A stretch of DNA of 40,096 bases from Calditrichota bacterium (GTDB taxonomy: Bacteria; Zhuqueibacterota; Zhuqueibacteria; Thermofontimicrobiales; Thermofontimicrobiaceae), in NCBI GenBank assembly GCA_013152715.1, contig JAADFU010000207.1, positions 1 to 40,096 of the forward strand, written 5' to 3'. Shown here one piece after another: positions 1 through 7,721 of this stretch (the first letter of the stretch is position 1; the number at the start of each line of letters is the position of its first letter). The notes beneath the pieces are model-generated. The model did not search any database and was not told the origin of the DNA. It saw only the letters and a list, made by a program, of their open reading frames with translations. The position numbers and the translations under genes were made by a program.

Positions 1-662
1 GCGATCAGCGGAATGTCTTCCCGTCGATCTCGCAGTGGCGGCACATTGATGGTGACCACATTCAGCCGGTAATACAAATCCGCGCGAAAATTTCCTTTTT
101 CAATTTCTTTCCACAGGTCTTTATTCGACGCCGTTAGAATGCGTGCATCCACGCGAACGGTTTTGTTGCCGCCGATTCGCGTGAACTCCTGATCTTGCAG
201 GACGCGAAGAATTTTCGCCTGCGTGAAAATATTCATGTCGCCAATTTCGTCTAAAAACAGCGTGCCTTGATGCGCTTGCTCAAATTTGCCGATTCGTTTC
301 TGGTACGCCCCTGTGAAAGCGCCTTTTTCGTGCCCAAACAGCTCGCTTTCTAACAGACTTTCCGGCAAGGCGGCGCAGTTGACTTTAATGAAAGGTTTCT
401 CGTGACGAAGGCTGATAAATTGAATCAGGCTGGCAATAAGTTCCTTGCCGGTCCCGGTCTCGCCCTGAATCAGGATGCTGGCGTTGCTTTTTGCCACTTT
501 TTTGATTAATTTCAAAATTTGCTTTATCTTCGGGCTTCGACTCACTAACGGATAATAATAATCGAAACCTAAATTTTTACCCCAACTTCTGGACAAATTG
601 TCCGAAGTATCCAAGCTGGTCTCGGCCCAGCTCAGGTCCAATTCCTCTGCAAAGTTGTTCAT
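1..662 (-). CDS. Sigma-54-dependent transcriptional activator, AAA+ domain (partial, runs off window start)
   Basis: This is the N-terminal ~220 residues of an NtrC-family activator, which uses ATP hydrolysis to open sigma-54 RNA polymerase promoters. The frame is open from an ATG at 662 to the window edge. Visible in order are a short N-terminus of about 45 residues, Walker A GETGTGKE (about residue 67), the sigma-54-contacting loop GAFTGA (about 114), Walker B GTLFLDEIGD (about 134), and the downstream motif RADLYYRLNV. There is no receiver, GAF or PAS domain before the AAA+ core, so the architecture is PspF-like at the N-terminus; the DNA-binding end lies outside the window. An AGGG sits about 7 nt before the ATG. 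The family assignment is certain; the target genes are unknown. Confidence 0.93.
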   Translation of the reverse strand, partial: MNNFAEELDLSWAETSLDTSDNLSRSWGKNLGFDYYYPLVSRSPKIKQILKLIKKVAKSNASILIQGETGTGKELIASLIQFISLRHEKPFIKVNCAALPESLLESELFGHEKGAFTGAYQKRIGKFEQAHQGTLFLDEIGDMNIFTQAKILRVLQDQEFTRIGGNKTVRVDARILTASNKDLWKEIEKGNFRADLYYRLNVVTINVPPLRDRREDIPLI

Positions 663-714
663 GGTTGCCCTGTGATCGTTTTGGTTACCTTCTTCATTTA
701 ATTAATAAAAATGG

Positions 715-782
715 ACAACCCCAACCAGGTTTAGGCTGCAAATTCCCGGTTGTCGTGCTAAAAAAAACCTCGTTGGGGTTGT
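715..782. repeat. Long interrupted inverted repeat in the leader of the sigma-54 activator
   Basis: Arm 715-725 (ACAACCCCAAC) pairs perfectly with 772-782. After a single mismatch, 727-732 (AGGTTT) pairs with 765-770. The result is a 17-bp stem with one mismatch around a 32-nt loop. It lies 53-120 nt before the activator's start codon, between that start and the candidate promoter. No U-run follows on the minus strand, so it is not an obvious terminator; it may be an RNA leader structure or a protein-binding site. Confidence 0.6.
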
Positions 783-872
783 TAAGTTGTCAAATCAAAG
801 TTGCCTGTGCTTTTTCTCTAAAATTTTTTGAAGAAGACCATGGTCGGAAAGAATCATTTTGTCATTCTTATT

Positions 873-889
873 TACAAAATCTGTGCCAA
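873..889 (-). promoter_or_regulatory. Candidate sigma-54 (-24/-12) promoter
   Basis: Read on the minus strand the site is TTGGCACAGATTTTGTA. It matches the -24 half (TTGGCAC) fully, and the spacing from the GG to the -12 dinucleotide is exactly 10 nt. The one important deviation is GT instead of GC at -12. It points towards the sigma-54 activator gene, 211 bp upstream of its ATG, which would suit autoregulation. This is a motif match only; chance matches in AT-rich DNA are possible. Confidence 0.4.
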
Positions 890-1351
890 CTCCCAAAATA
901 AAACCTCAAAATTCGTTTTGTTCAGTGAAAAAAGACGAAACTTGCCCGGATTTTACATGGATAATTATCTGTTTTTTCATCTATTAGCGACTTTTTCCTG
1001 CTATCGCCATTAATCTAAAGAAAAGTATCGCTAACAACCAAACAAAACCATTTTTATTTATTTTTGCTTAATCCGTGGTCGGAAAATGAACAAAATTTAG
1101 GCACTTTTAAAATTTTTATTAAAAATTCACCGAGCAATACCAAAAATAAAATTTTAAAAGCAAAAAGAGCCCTCATTAATAAAAATAAATTTTTTCAATG
1201 CGATTCATGATTATTGGGTTGTAAAATTGTGGCTTTTTCGAGGCAGAAAAGTAAATTTTGATGAGAATTAAAACAAAAAAAATCAGCGTGCGTGCAAATG
1301 AAAAGTTGTTATTTCGAACAGGCCAACAAATTTGCTAACAGCTTCTCTTGC

Positions 1352-1365
1352 AGGGGGTTACCCCT
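1352..1365. repeat. Small GTAG-type palindrome downstream of ecfA2
   Basis: On the minus strand this reads AGGGGTAACCCCCT, giving a 5-bp stem with a TAAC loop inside the longer string GTAGGGGTAACCCCCTG. It lies 29 bp after the stop of the ECF ATPase gene. It shares the GTAGRGR edge with the palindromes at 32835-32872 and 39015-39048. It could act as a weak transcription stop, but no clear U-run follows. Confidence 0.45.
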
Positions 1366-1393
1366 ACGATAAAATTCAATCAAAAACGGTGTT

Positions 1394-2248
1394 TTATTTT
1401 TTAAAATTTTTGGCAAGCTGCAATTGCGCTTTCAACTTTTCAGAATTAAAAATCTTCCAATCAGGAATAATTCCCTGAGTATGCAAATAACGAGAAAGTC
1501 GAACGATGGCAGGAATTTTCAGGTGAGCCAATTGGAATTTATCCGGATTTTCAATCGCCTCTTCTTTGCTGCCGTCAAAAACAATTTTTCCGTTGACCAG
1601 AATAATCACGCGCATAGCTGCCTGCAGCGCCAAATCAAGCTGATGCGTGATCATCACAATTGTTACGCCCTGGTCGTTCAATAGCTGCAAAATTTCCATG
1701 ATGCGCTTGCTTCCGGCAGAATCCAAGCCAGCCGTGGGCTCGTCCAAAATCAGCGCTTGCGGCGCCATGGCAAGCACTCCGGCGAGGGCCACACGTCTTT
1801 TTTCACCGCCGCTCAAATTATGAGGGGATCGATTTTTTATTTCATCGAAATTCATCCCCACTAAATTTAGCGCTTCTCGCACACGATTTTCTACTTCCTC
1901 TTCTGATAGCCGCAAATTTCGCGGGCCAAAAGCCACATCATCAAAAACAGTCTCGTCGAAAAGTTGAATCTCCGGAAATTGAAAAACCAAACCAATGCGC
2001 CGGCGCAAAATGTCACGCGGATATTTCTTTTCCCAAATATTTTTGCCATCCGCATAAACCTTTCCCGCTGTGGGCTTTAGCAGCCCAGTAATCTGCTGTA
2101 ACAAAGTAGTCTTTCCGGCGCCGGAAGGCCCAATGATAGCAACAAATTCGCCGTCCTGAATTTTAAAACTTACATTTTCTAATACTCTATGCGCTTTCGG
2201 TGCTAATTGTTTATATGCGTAGCTCACATTTTCAAGTTCAATGGTCAT
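1394..2248 (-). CDS. ecfA2: Energy-coupling factor (ECF) transporter ATPase, EcfA2-like
   Basis: 284 aa, the normal length for an EcfA/CbiO ATPase that powers vitamin or metal uptake together with EcfT and an S component. Visible motifs are Walker A GPSGAGKTT (40-48), Q-loop VFQFPEIQLF (Gln90), signature LSGGEKRR (145-152), Walker B ALILDEPTAGLD (Asp169, Glu170) and switch His202 in ITHQLD. The strings QLFDETVFDDVAFGPRN and LSEEEV resemble EcfA2 more than EcfA1. The start ATG overlaps the stop of the upstream dGTPase-like gene by 4 nt (ATGA), so the two are translationally coupled. No EcfA1, EcfT or S component is in the window, so the partners must be elsewhere or the ATPase serves another exporter or importer. 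Confidence 0.88.
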   Translation of the reverse strand: MTIELENVSYAYKQLAPKAHRVLENVSFKIQDGEFVAIIGPSGAGKTTLLQQITGLLKPTAGKVYADGKNIWEKKYPRDILRRRIGLVFQFPEIQLFDETVFDDVAFGPRNLRLSEEEVENRVREALNLVGMNFDEIKNRSPHNLSGGEKRRVALAGVLAMAPQALILDEPTAGLDSAGSKRIMEILQLLNDQGVTIVMITHQLDLALQAAMRVIILVNGKIVFDGSKEEAIENPDKFQLAHLKIPAIVRLSRYLHTQGIIPDWKIFNSEKLKAQLQLAKNFKK

Positions 2249-3519
2249 CTTTCGTTTCCAATTTCCAATTTTTTCACCTCCGATGTTGCGTAACTGTCCG
2301 TCATTCCTGCGACGTGGTCAGCGACAATGCGAACAAATCTTTCGTTTTGAATAAAATCTTTTCTCTTTAAATTCAGGAAATCAATTTTAAAATTTCTTTT
2401 CAGCCGTTCAATGATATATGATGGCAATAGTTCCGGTCTTTTTAAATATCCCATAAAAATCTTTCGCAGAATTTCTTTGTTGGCATTTTTCATTTCACTG
2501 CCGGCACATTTGAAGATGATTTCCTGGTAAATAAAATGGTTCAATTCCATTTGCAGGGGGTCGACCGCTTCGCTGAATTGGACAATTACCTCGTCAAAAA
2601 AATGAAACCGCTTCTTTTTCCGATGAAAAGTTTTCAGATTTTGCAGTGTTTTATTAATCACATCGTCCACTAAAAAATTAATCAACGCCCGAATAATCCG
2701 ATTTCGGTAGCCGTAGCGGTCTTTCGACAGCATTGATTTCAAATTCAAACTATCTTCGATTTTTCTCATTATTGCTATTTTTCTCACTTGTTCCAGCTCG
2801 ACAAGTCCGGCGCGAATCCCGTCCTCAAGATCATGAGTGCGTTGGGCTATTTCATCGCAAATGGCGACAACTTGCCCCTCGAGTGTCATGGCGTGATCAA
2901 GTTCAAAATAGAGTCCTTCGTATTGAAAATCGGGATATTGATATTCTTCCCGCAAAAGGCGCGTGTGTTTCAAAATACCCTCGCGCACAAAAGCCGTTAG
3001 ATTTAACCCATCAAAGTCGATATATTTTTTTTCAATAAAATCCAGCACGCGCAGACTCTGATAGTTGTGCTTAAAGCCGCCCAGATTTTTTCCGGTCAAT
3101 AAGCTATCCAAATTATCCGTTCCGTCCAAAATCTGATTCAGCACAACTTCCCCGACATGACCAAAAGGAGTATGTCCCAAATCGTGCCCCAGAGCAATTG
3201 CCTCTACGAGTAACTCATTGAGTCCCAATGCTCTAGATAGAGTTCGCGACAATTGCGACACTTCAAGCGTGTGCGTGAGGCGAGTCCGGTAGTGATCACC
3301 CTCGCTAATGAGAAACACTTGCTGTTTATGCTTCAACCGGCGAAATGCTCGGGAATGAATTATTCGATCCCGATCTCGGTGAAAAGCGGTTCGATATGGG
3401 TGTTCCTTTTCCGCGTGCATGCGAGTTTTAACTGCCCCGCGGCTGCGAGTCGCGTAAGGTGCTAAACTTTTCTCCTCTAATTTTTCGTAAAATTCCCGAT
3501 CATACAGCTTAAATTTCAT
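2245..3519 (-). CDS. dgt: dGTPase-like HD-domain deoxynucleotide triphosphohydrolase
   Basis: 424 aa. This family hydrolyses (d)NTPs to the deoxynucleoside and triphosphate, controlling nucleotide pools. Seen are the N-terminal HRDRDRIIHSRAFRRLKHK block (47-65), the HD metal site with His83 in THT, His112-Asp113 in GHDLGHTPFGH, and the later CDEIAQRTHDLEDG, where the Asp is the usual fourth ligand. The C-terminal part is helical and less conserved. The sequence fits the 'dGTPase-like' branch common outside enterobacteria, whose true substrate is often not pure dGTP. The gene sits 49 bp after the TPR/thioredoxin-fold lipoprotein gene and overlaps ecfA2 by 4 nt, so it is an internal member of the 7154-1394 operon. 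Confidence 0.92.
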   Translation of the reverse strand: MKFKLYDREFYEKLEEKSLAPYATRSRGAVKTRMHAEKEHPYRTAFHRDRDRIIHSRAFRRLKHKQQVFLISEGDHYRTRLTHTLEVSQLSRTLSRALGLNELLVEAIALGHDLGHTPFGHVGEVVLNQILDGTDNLDSLLTGKNLGGFKHNYQSLRVLDFIEKKYIDFDGLNLTAFVREGILKHTRLLREEYQYPDFQYEGLYFELDHAMTLEGQVVAICDEIAQRTHDLEDGIRAGLVELEQVRKIAIMRKIEDSLNLKSMLSKDRYGYRNRIIRALINFLVDDVINKTLQNLKTFHRKKKRFHFFDEVIVQFSEAVDPLQMELNHFIYQEIIFKCAGSEMKNANKEILRKIFMGYLKRPELLPSYIIERLKRNFKIDFLNLKRKDFIQNERFVRIVADHVAGMTDSYATSEVKKLEIGNER

Positions 3520-3568
3520 AATCTGCCTTTTCTGCCAAATTTCTCGGCAAAATTCAAGTCAGCGAAAC

Positions 3569-5437
3569 TCAAGAAATATTCTGTTTTTCAGACAACAGCG
3601 AGTTGATTTCACTCTTCAGCATAGTCCGCAAATCACGCGTATAACCGATGTGCTGGTAGCGGATTTTCCCGAACCGGTCAATCAAAAAATGAGACGGAAA
3701 ACCAATCACGCCAAAAGCTTGTTTCGCATCATACCCGGAATGAAAAAGACGAAAATGAAACGGGTTTTCCTTCACGTATCGTTGCACAGAAACCGGCGTC
3801 TCAATGGAAACCCCTAAAAATTCCACTTCCGAGTCGCTCGGAAAATCCTTCATCAGTTGATTTAATTGGTAAATCTCCTGCCGCGAGGCATCGCTCCAGA
3901 TGTCCCAGAATGACACTAAAACCACTTTTCCTTTGAAATCTGAAATTTTCACACTGTTACCGCCTAACTCTTTCAACAGACAATCTGGCGCTTGCCGCGA
4001 CATTGATTTTAATTGTTCTTGAACTTTTTGCTGCAAATAATCAGTAAAATTTTTCCTATTTCCGCCGTCACCCAAAAATAGCCGCTGTGCTTTATTCATG
4101 GCGCTCTGCTGATTTTTATTAATCGCAATCGCGCGGCAGTAAGCAGTGAAAGCGCTGTCCTTTGCGCCCATCTGGCGGTATGTGTCGCCAATCTTTTCCC
4201 ACTCAAACGCCGGAAAAAGCGAACCTTTGTCGATGCTTTCCCTTCTGCTCCTGATGGCGCCGCCAAAGTCGCCTTTTTTGTAAAAAACATCCGCCTGCGT
4301 GGAAAGAATATGGCACAAATTAAACGCCATTTCCCCGGTTCGCTCCGTCGGTCGCATCCAGGGATTACTTTGCAAATAATGAGCCGCATTGTTCTCTTTT
4401 TTTGCCTTTTCAATGAGCGCCTGACTCTCATCAATTTTTCCGGATTTCAAAGATAACGTTGCCAGCGTCAGCAAAACAGGAATATCATCAGGCGCGATTT
4501 CTAAATATTGGCGATAAAATTGGATTGCCCTGTTCGTATGCTGCCCTCGCTGATATTCGTCACCTAATCTGCGAAGGGCGATTTTGCGATATTCGTCATA
4601 AGGCGTATTTTTGGCGAAATTTTCTAAATTCGATAAAATAGCGTCTCTTTTGCCATTTCCGAGCAGGAAAGCCAGGGTATAACGAGCCCGCTCTGCTTCT
4701 TTTGAATGATTTTGACTGTTTATCATTTCTTTCCCTGCCACCAGAGCACGCGGCAGATCGTTCAGGAGTCTGAACGCCGTATCAAATTCCAAAAGGGATA
4801 CGGAAAAATTATTTTTTACCGATCTTTTCAAGCTATCCAGTTTGCGAATGATCTCCTTCTTTTTCTGTTCTGCATTTATGGCGGTGGCAAGTTCAGATTG
4901 CCACAATGCAAATAATGCGCGATAATTTTCCGGATAAAGACTCAATTCTTTTCCCAGCACCTGCTTTGCTCTTTCAAAATCAGGTCTGGCGCCGGCATGA
5001 CCTTCGCCCAGATAAATTTTCCCTTTCCTAAAATAGCCATTTTTCTTTGGGGTTCGTTTGTCTTTATCGTACAAAACAAAATTCCAGCCCCACTGATTGT
5101 TATCTTCCACTCTGCCACGCGCATCTTCAAATTTTACGCTGAGCAAGCAGTGCGCCGTGTCGGTCTGCAATTCTGCCTGCCAGATATCGCCCTTCAAATC
5201 CATCGGGACAATAATATTTTTTTCTGAATCGCCTCCATTAAGTTGTGCGATCATAATTATTTTTTGATCTTTTTTGTTTTTTGAAACAAGGCGGCGGGGC
5301 TTAAATTGTACTGTAATCTTTTCTCCGGCGATAGGCTTTTCCGGCTTCAGGCTCACGGTAACGTTCGGCGCTTTGCCACACGAGCCGACTATTGTGACAA
5401 GCACCAATACGACCAACCACATCTTCTGAGTTCTCAT
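3569..5437 (-). CDS. TPR lipoprotein with TlpA/ResA-like thioredoxin-fold domain lacking the CXXC cysteines
   Basis: 622 aa, secreted and lipid-anchored: a hydrophobic N-terminus ends in the lipobox VGSC (Cys20). An early beta-rich segment (about 25-135) is followed by TPR-like helical repeats (about 150-470) and a TlpA/ResA-type thioredoxin fold (about 485-615) with the KGKVVLVSFW strand and the cis-Pro loop GFPSHFLID (Pro581). Where the family has WCxxC, this protein has W-S515-D-A-S518, so both redox cysteines are serine and the usual disulfide chemistry is not possible. It may be a scaffold or binding domain. A very strong ribosome-binding site (GGGAGGTAA) overlaps the stop of the upstream hisK gene, with 1 bp between the genes. 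The overall role is unknown. Confidence 0.85.
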   Translation of the reverse strand: MRTQKMWLVVLVLVTIVGSCGKAPNVTVSLKPEKPIAGEKITVQFKPRRLVSKNKKDQKIIMIAQLNGGDSEKNIIVPMDLKGDIWQAELQTDTAHCLLSVKFEDARGRVEDNNQWGWNFVLYDKDKRTPKKNGYFRKGKIYLGEGHAGARPDFERAKQVLGKELSLYPENYRALFALWQSELATAINAEQKKKEIIRKLDSLKRSVKNNFSVSLLEFDTAFRLLNDLPRALVAGKEMINSQNHSKEAERARYTLAFLLGNGKRDAILSNLENFAKNTPYDEYRKIALRRLGDEYQRGQHTNRAIQFYRQYLEIAPDDIPVLLTLATLSLKSGKIDESQALIEKAKKENNAAHYLQSNPWMRPTERTGEMAFNLCHILSTQADVFYKKGDFGGAIRSRRESIDKGSLFPAFEWEKIGDTYRQMGAKDSAFTAYCRAIAINKNQQSAMNKAQRLFLGDGGNRKNFTDYLQQKVQEQLKSMSRQAPDCLLKELGGNSVKISDFKGKVVLVSFWDIWSDASRQEIYQLNQLMKDFPSDSEVEFLGVSIETPVSVQRYVKENPFHFRLFHSGYDAKQAFGVIGFPSHFLIDRFGKIRYQHIGYTRDLRTMLKSEINSLLSEKQNIS

Positions 5438-5438
5438 T

Positions 5439-6251
5439 TTACCTCCCTGAATCTATTGAAATTTCAAATCGTTTTCTTTTGTCAAAAGAAATAACATTTT
5501 TGATTTCAGCTTCCTTTAAAATTATGAGCGCCTCTGCGAAATGGCTTCCGACATCGGCAGGCGCGTGCGAGTCAGACCCCAAAACGAAGGGGATTTCCTT
5601 TTCTTTCGCCATTTGGACGATCCCTTTTCCGGGAAACGATTCATCCACGCCATTGGTTCTCAAACCGGAAGTGTTAATTTCCAGCGCCAATCCCTGTTGC
5701 GCAATTGTTTCCAGTGCCCTTTCTGCCAGGCGAAATTCTTCATTTCTCATTTCCCCCCAGAATTTTTTGGGCAAATCAAAATGAGCCACGACATCGAACA
5801 AACCGCTCCGCGCAGCTTGCTTAATTTTTTCAAAATACAAAGGAAAATACTTTTTTCGTTCCGTGCCCGGAAGTTCACTCAAGTAAACATATTCACCATT
5901 AACCGGACTCAACAAATAGTGCACGCTTCCGATGATGTAATCAAAAGGATAGCGGTCGATAAAATTCTGTAAAAATTTTTCTTCCTCGCTCAGATAATCT
6001 AATTCAATGCCCATTTTGACATCAATTTTTTCCTTGAATCTCTCGCGCAATGCAGAAATGCTCCGAACATAAATTTCCATTTCACGATCTGACATGCGAA
6101 AACGATTTTCGTAAACAGGCAGAAGCGGATTGTGATCGGAAAAGCCCAACGAAGCGAGTCCCACGCGGATGCCAGAGCGGACATATTCAATCATAGCGCC
6201 GGAAGCATGGTTGCAAAGAGAAGTGTGAATGTGAAGATCATGAAATTCCAT
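5439..6251 (-). CDS. hisK: Histidinol-phosphatase, PHP family (HisK/HisJ type)
   Basis: 270 aa, typical for the PHP-type enzyme that removes phosphate from L-histidinol phosphate in histidine biosynthesis. The metal-binding motifs are all visible: HDLHIHTSLCNHA near the N-terminus, GFSDHN, GIELDY, IGSVHYL, VAHFDLPKK, LEINTSGLR and GSDSHAP. The active site is therefore intact. It is not next to other his genes: upstream is a DUF2520 protein and downstream the thioredoxin-fold lipoprotein. Other PHP phosphoesterases share these motifs, so a different phosphate ester is possible, but IGSVHYL and LEINTSG favour histidinol phosphatase. Confidence 0.85.
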   Translation of the reverse strand: MEFHDLHIHTSLCNHASGAMIEYVRSGIRVGLASLGFSDHNPLLPVYENRFRMSDREMEIYVRSISALRERFKEKIDVKMGIELDYLSEEEKFLQNFIDRYPFDYIIGSVHYLLSPVNGEYVYLSELPGTERKKYFPLYFEKIKQAARSGLFDVVAHFDLPKKFWGEMRNEEFRLAERALETIAQQGLALEINTSGLRTNGVDESFPGKGIVQMAKEKEIPFVLGSDSHAPADVGSHFAEALIILKEAEIKNVISFDKRKRFEISIDSGR

Positions 6252-6260
6252 GAGAGATTT

Positions 6261-7154
6261 TTATTGGTTGAATAATTCTTTCATTCGCTGGATCACATTT
6301 TTCTCCAGCCTGTTCATGACACTGGGATATTCAAAAATTCTTCCCCCCAATTTTTTGTAAATAATCTCAAATTCAGGAAATTGTTCGGATAGAATTTTCA
6401 GATGTTTTTCGATAGTTCCCAGGTCTCCACGAGCGGCAGGCCCTGTCAACGATTCCTGCAAGCCTCTTTTTCCGATGTTTTCAATTGTCGTCTTCACCAA
6501 CGGCATAATCAATTTTTGCGCACTTTCTTCATCGACGCCAAGTTCTCGATAAAGTTCAACCACTATTGACAACAAAAAATTCACATAATTGGAAGCGAAA
6601 GTACATGCCAGATGATGGAGCGGCTTGGCTGATTTTGGTAAGACAATAAATTCTCCCTGCAAACGACGAATGAGCGACTTCGCCGCCGACAACGCCAGTT
6701 CATCGCCCTCAACCGCCCAGAAAATACCCCGCAGTTTTTTGTTGTCATCCTCTGCGCCGGAAAAAGTCCCCACCGGATGCATACTGCCAATTTTTACTCC
6801 GTATTTTGACAGCGGCTGCAAAACATCAGCGGACAACGATCCCGAACAATGGAAGGCAAACTGGACCAGCTTTTTCTCTGCAAACATTTGCGCCAGCTGC
6901 CGAGCGACAACGCGAATCCGATCATCGGAAACGCAGATAAAAATTGCGTCGCCCGAGGTCAAATCATCCAACTTGACGGAATATTTTTCCGCGATATCTT
7001 GCCTTTTCGCCCATTCCAATCTTTCCGGATCTCGGTCAAACAGCCCCAAGATTGAAAACCCACCCTCAGCGAGAGCCTTTGCTAAAGCAAAACCAACTCG
7101 TCCGGAACCGACGATAGAAATTCTGTTGATTTCTTTCATTCTTTCAAACTGCAC
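6261..7154 (-). CDS. Rossmann-fold and DUF2520 domain protein, NAD(P)-dependent oxidoreductase-like
   Basis: 297 aa. An N-terminal Rossmann fold with the dinucleotide motif VGSGRVGFALAKAL (about 15-28) and FDRDPERLEWA after strand 2 is followed by the DUF2520 helical domain with its conserved GSMHPVGTFSG and the stretch HHLACTFASNYVN. Related proteins resemble F420/NADP oxidoreductases and 6-phosphogluconate dehydrogenase; no substrate is established for the family. The listed start is GTG without a clear ribosome-binding site. An in-frame ATG five codons later (7139) sits immediately before the Rossmann strand and could be the true start. It is first in the minus-strand operon through hisK, the lipoprotein, dgt and ecfA2. 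Confidence 0.82.
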   Translation of the reverse strand: MQFERMKEINRISIVGSGRVGFALAKALAEGGFSILGLFDRDPERLEWAKRQDIAEKYSVKLDDLTSGDAIFICVSDDRIRVVARQLAQMFAEKKLVQFAFHCSGSLSADVLQPLSKYGVKIGSMHPVGTFSGAEDDNKKLRGIFWAVEGDELALSAAKSLIRRLQGEFIVLPKSAKPLHHLACTFASNYVNFLLSIVVELYRELGVDEESAQKLIMPLVKTTIENIGKRGLQESLTGPAARGDLGTIEKHLKILSEQFPEFEIIYKKLGGRIFEYPSVMNRLEKNVIQRMKELFNQ

Positions 7155-7303
7155 CGTCAGGGTAATTTAATTTCACACGAGAAAAAACTGCCAAACTATC
7201 CGATTGAATCAATATCTTTTCAACTGCGCAAGATAGCAGAAAGTTCGGATTCGATCCGGCGCCACAAACCACTTACACGCTCATCGGAAGCAAAAACGAA
7301 AAA

Positions 7304-7346
7304 GGGCATAAAAAAAGGAGAGATGTTACTCTCTCCTTTATGCCCC
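7304..7346 (-). terminator. Rho-independent terminator after the small lipoprotein gene
   Basis: Outer stem 7304-7309 (GGGCAT) pairs with 7340-7345. Inner stem 7317-7323 (GGAGAGA) pairs with 7330-7336 around a 6-nt loop, with an A-rich bulge between. On the minus strand the stem is followed by TTTTTCG, as expected for a terminator of the gene ending at 7366. Confidence 0.8.
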
Positions 7347-7365
7347 ATTTGAAAAAATTGAAGCG

Positions 7366-7581
7366 TTACTTAGATGTTGTCTGTTGAGGCGTTTGCTGTG
7401 TTTCTGGTTCTTCGGCCGCTTGCTGTGCCGGGGTTTGTGCCGCTGTGTCAGCCGGGGCTTGTTGCATTTGCTCAGTTTCAGGAGCCTTCTCGGCTTCTTT
7501 TTTCTTTGCGCAGCCCATCACAAACAACGCCAACATAGAAATGGTGAGTACGAAGACGACCAGCACTTTCAAAGCTTTCAT
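7366..7581 (-). CDS. Small Gln/Pro/Ala/Glu-rich lipoprotein
   Basis: 71 aa. A lysine-containing N-terminus and hydrophobic segment end in the lipobox VMGC (Cys24). The mature part is only about 48 residues: a KKKEAEKAPE start followed by a low-complexity run rich in Gln, Ala, Pro, Glu and Thr with no fold signature. A strong ribosome-binding site (GGGAGGAG) lies 8 nt before the ATG, a near-consensus promoter is upstream, and a terminator follows, so it is a monocistronic and probably well-expressed gene. It is likely an abundant envelope lipoprotein, perhaps comparable to Lpp-like spacers in role, but no homology is visible. Confidence 0.8.
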   Translation of the reverse strand: MKALKVLVVFVLTISMLALFVMGCAKKKEAEKAPETEQMQQAPADTAAQTPAQQAAEEPETQQTPQQTTSK

Positions 7582-7668
7582 CGGATTTCTCCTCCCTTAA
7601 ATAATTAGTGGTTCATATTTTACGCTTTGGCCCCATTTTATTTTCAGCCCAAAGACAACGTACCTAAT

Positions 7669-7696
7669 AATATAACATTTTATTAATATTTGTCAA
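7669..7696 (-). promoter_or_regulatory. Strong sigma-70-type promoter for the small lipoprotein
   Basis: On the minus strand the -35 is a perfect TTGACA (7691-7696) and the -10 is TATATT (7669-7674), with a 16-bp AT-rich spacer. The transcript would begin about 80 nt before the lipoprotein ATG at 7581. The promoter lies just past the stop of the 8.5-kb CHAT gene. Confidence 0.7.
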
Positions 7697-7721
7697 GAAA
7701 AAAATGATTTAAATCGTTATT

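Larger units (their letters stand above)
663..1393. other. 731-bp AT-rich intergenic region without a convincing gene
   Basis: The spacer lies upstream of the sigma-54 activator and downstream of the ECF ATPase gene. It holds a candidate sigma-54 promoter (873-889), a long inverted repeat (715-782), two copies of the 10-mer TGGTCGGAAA (841-850 and 1076-1085) and a small GTAG-type palindrome (1352-1365). Short open frames at 665-901 and 828-1013 lack ribosome-binding sites and look random. The rest, especially 1020-1300, is A/T-rich sequence in which I see nothing specific. Confidence 0.7.

Noticed and set aside
665-1013. Two short plus-strand frames in the first intergenic region
   Set aside because: The one at 828 begins with TTG and neither has a ribosome-binding site. 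Composition is AT-rich and non-coding, and the region carries promoter and hairpin signals instead.
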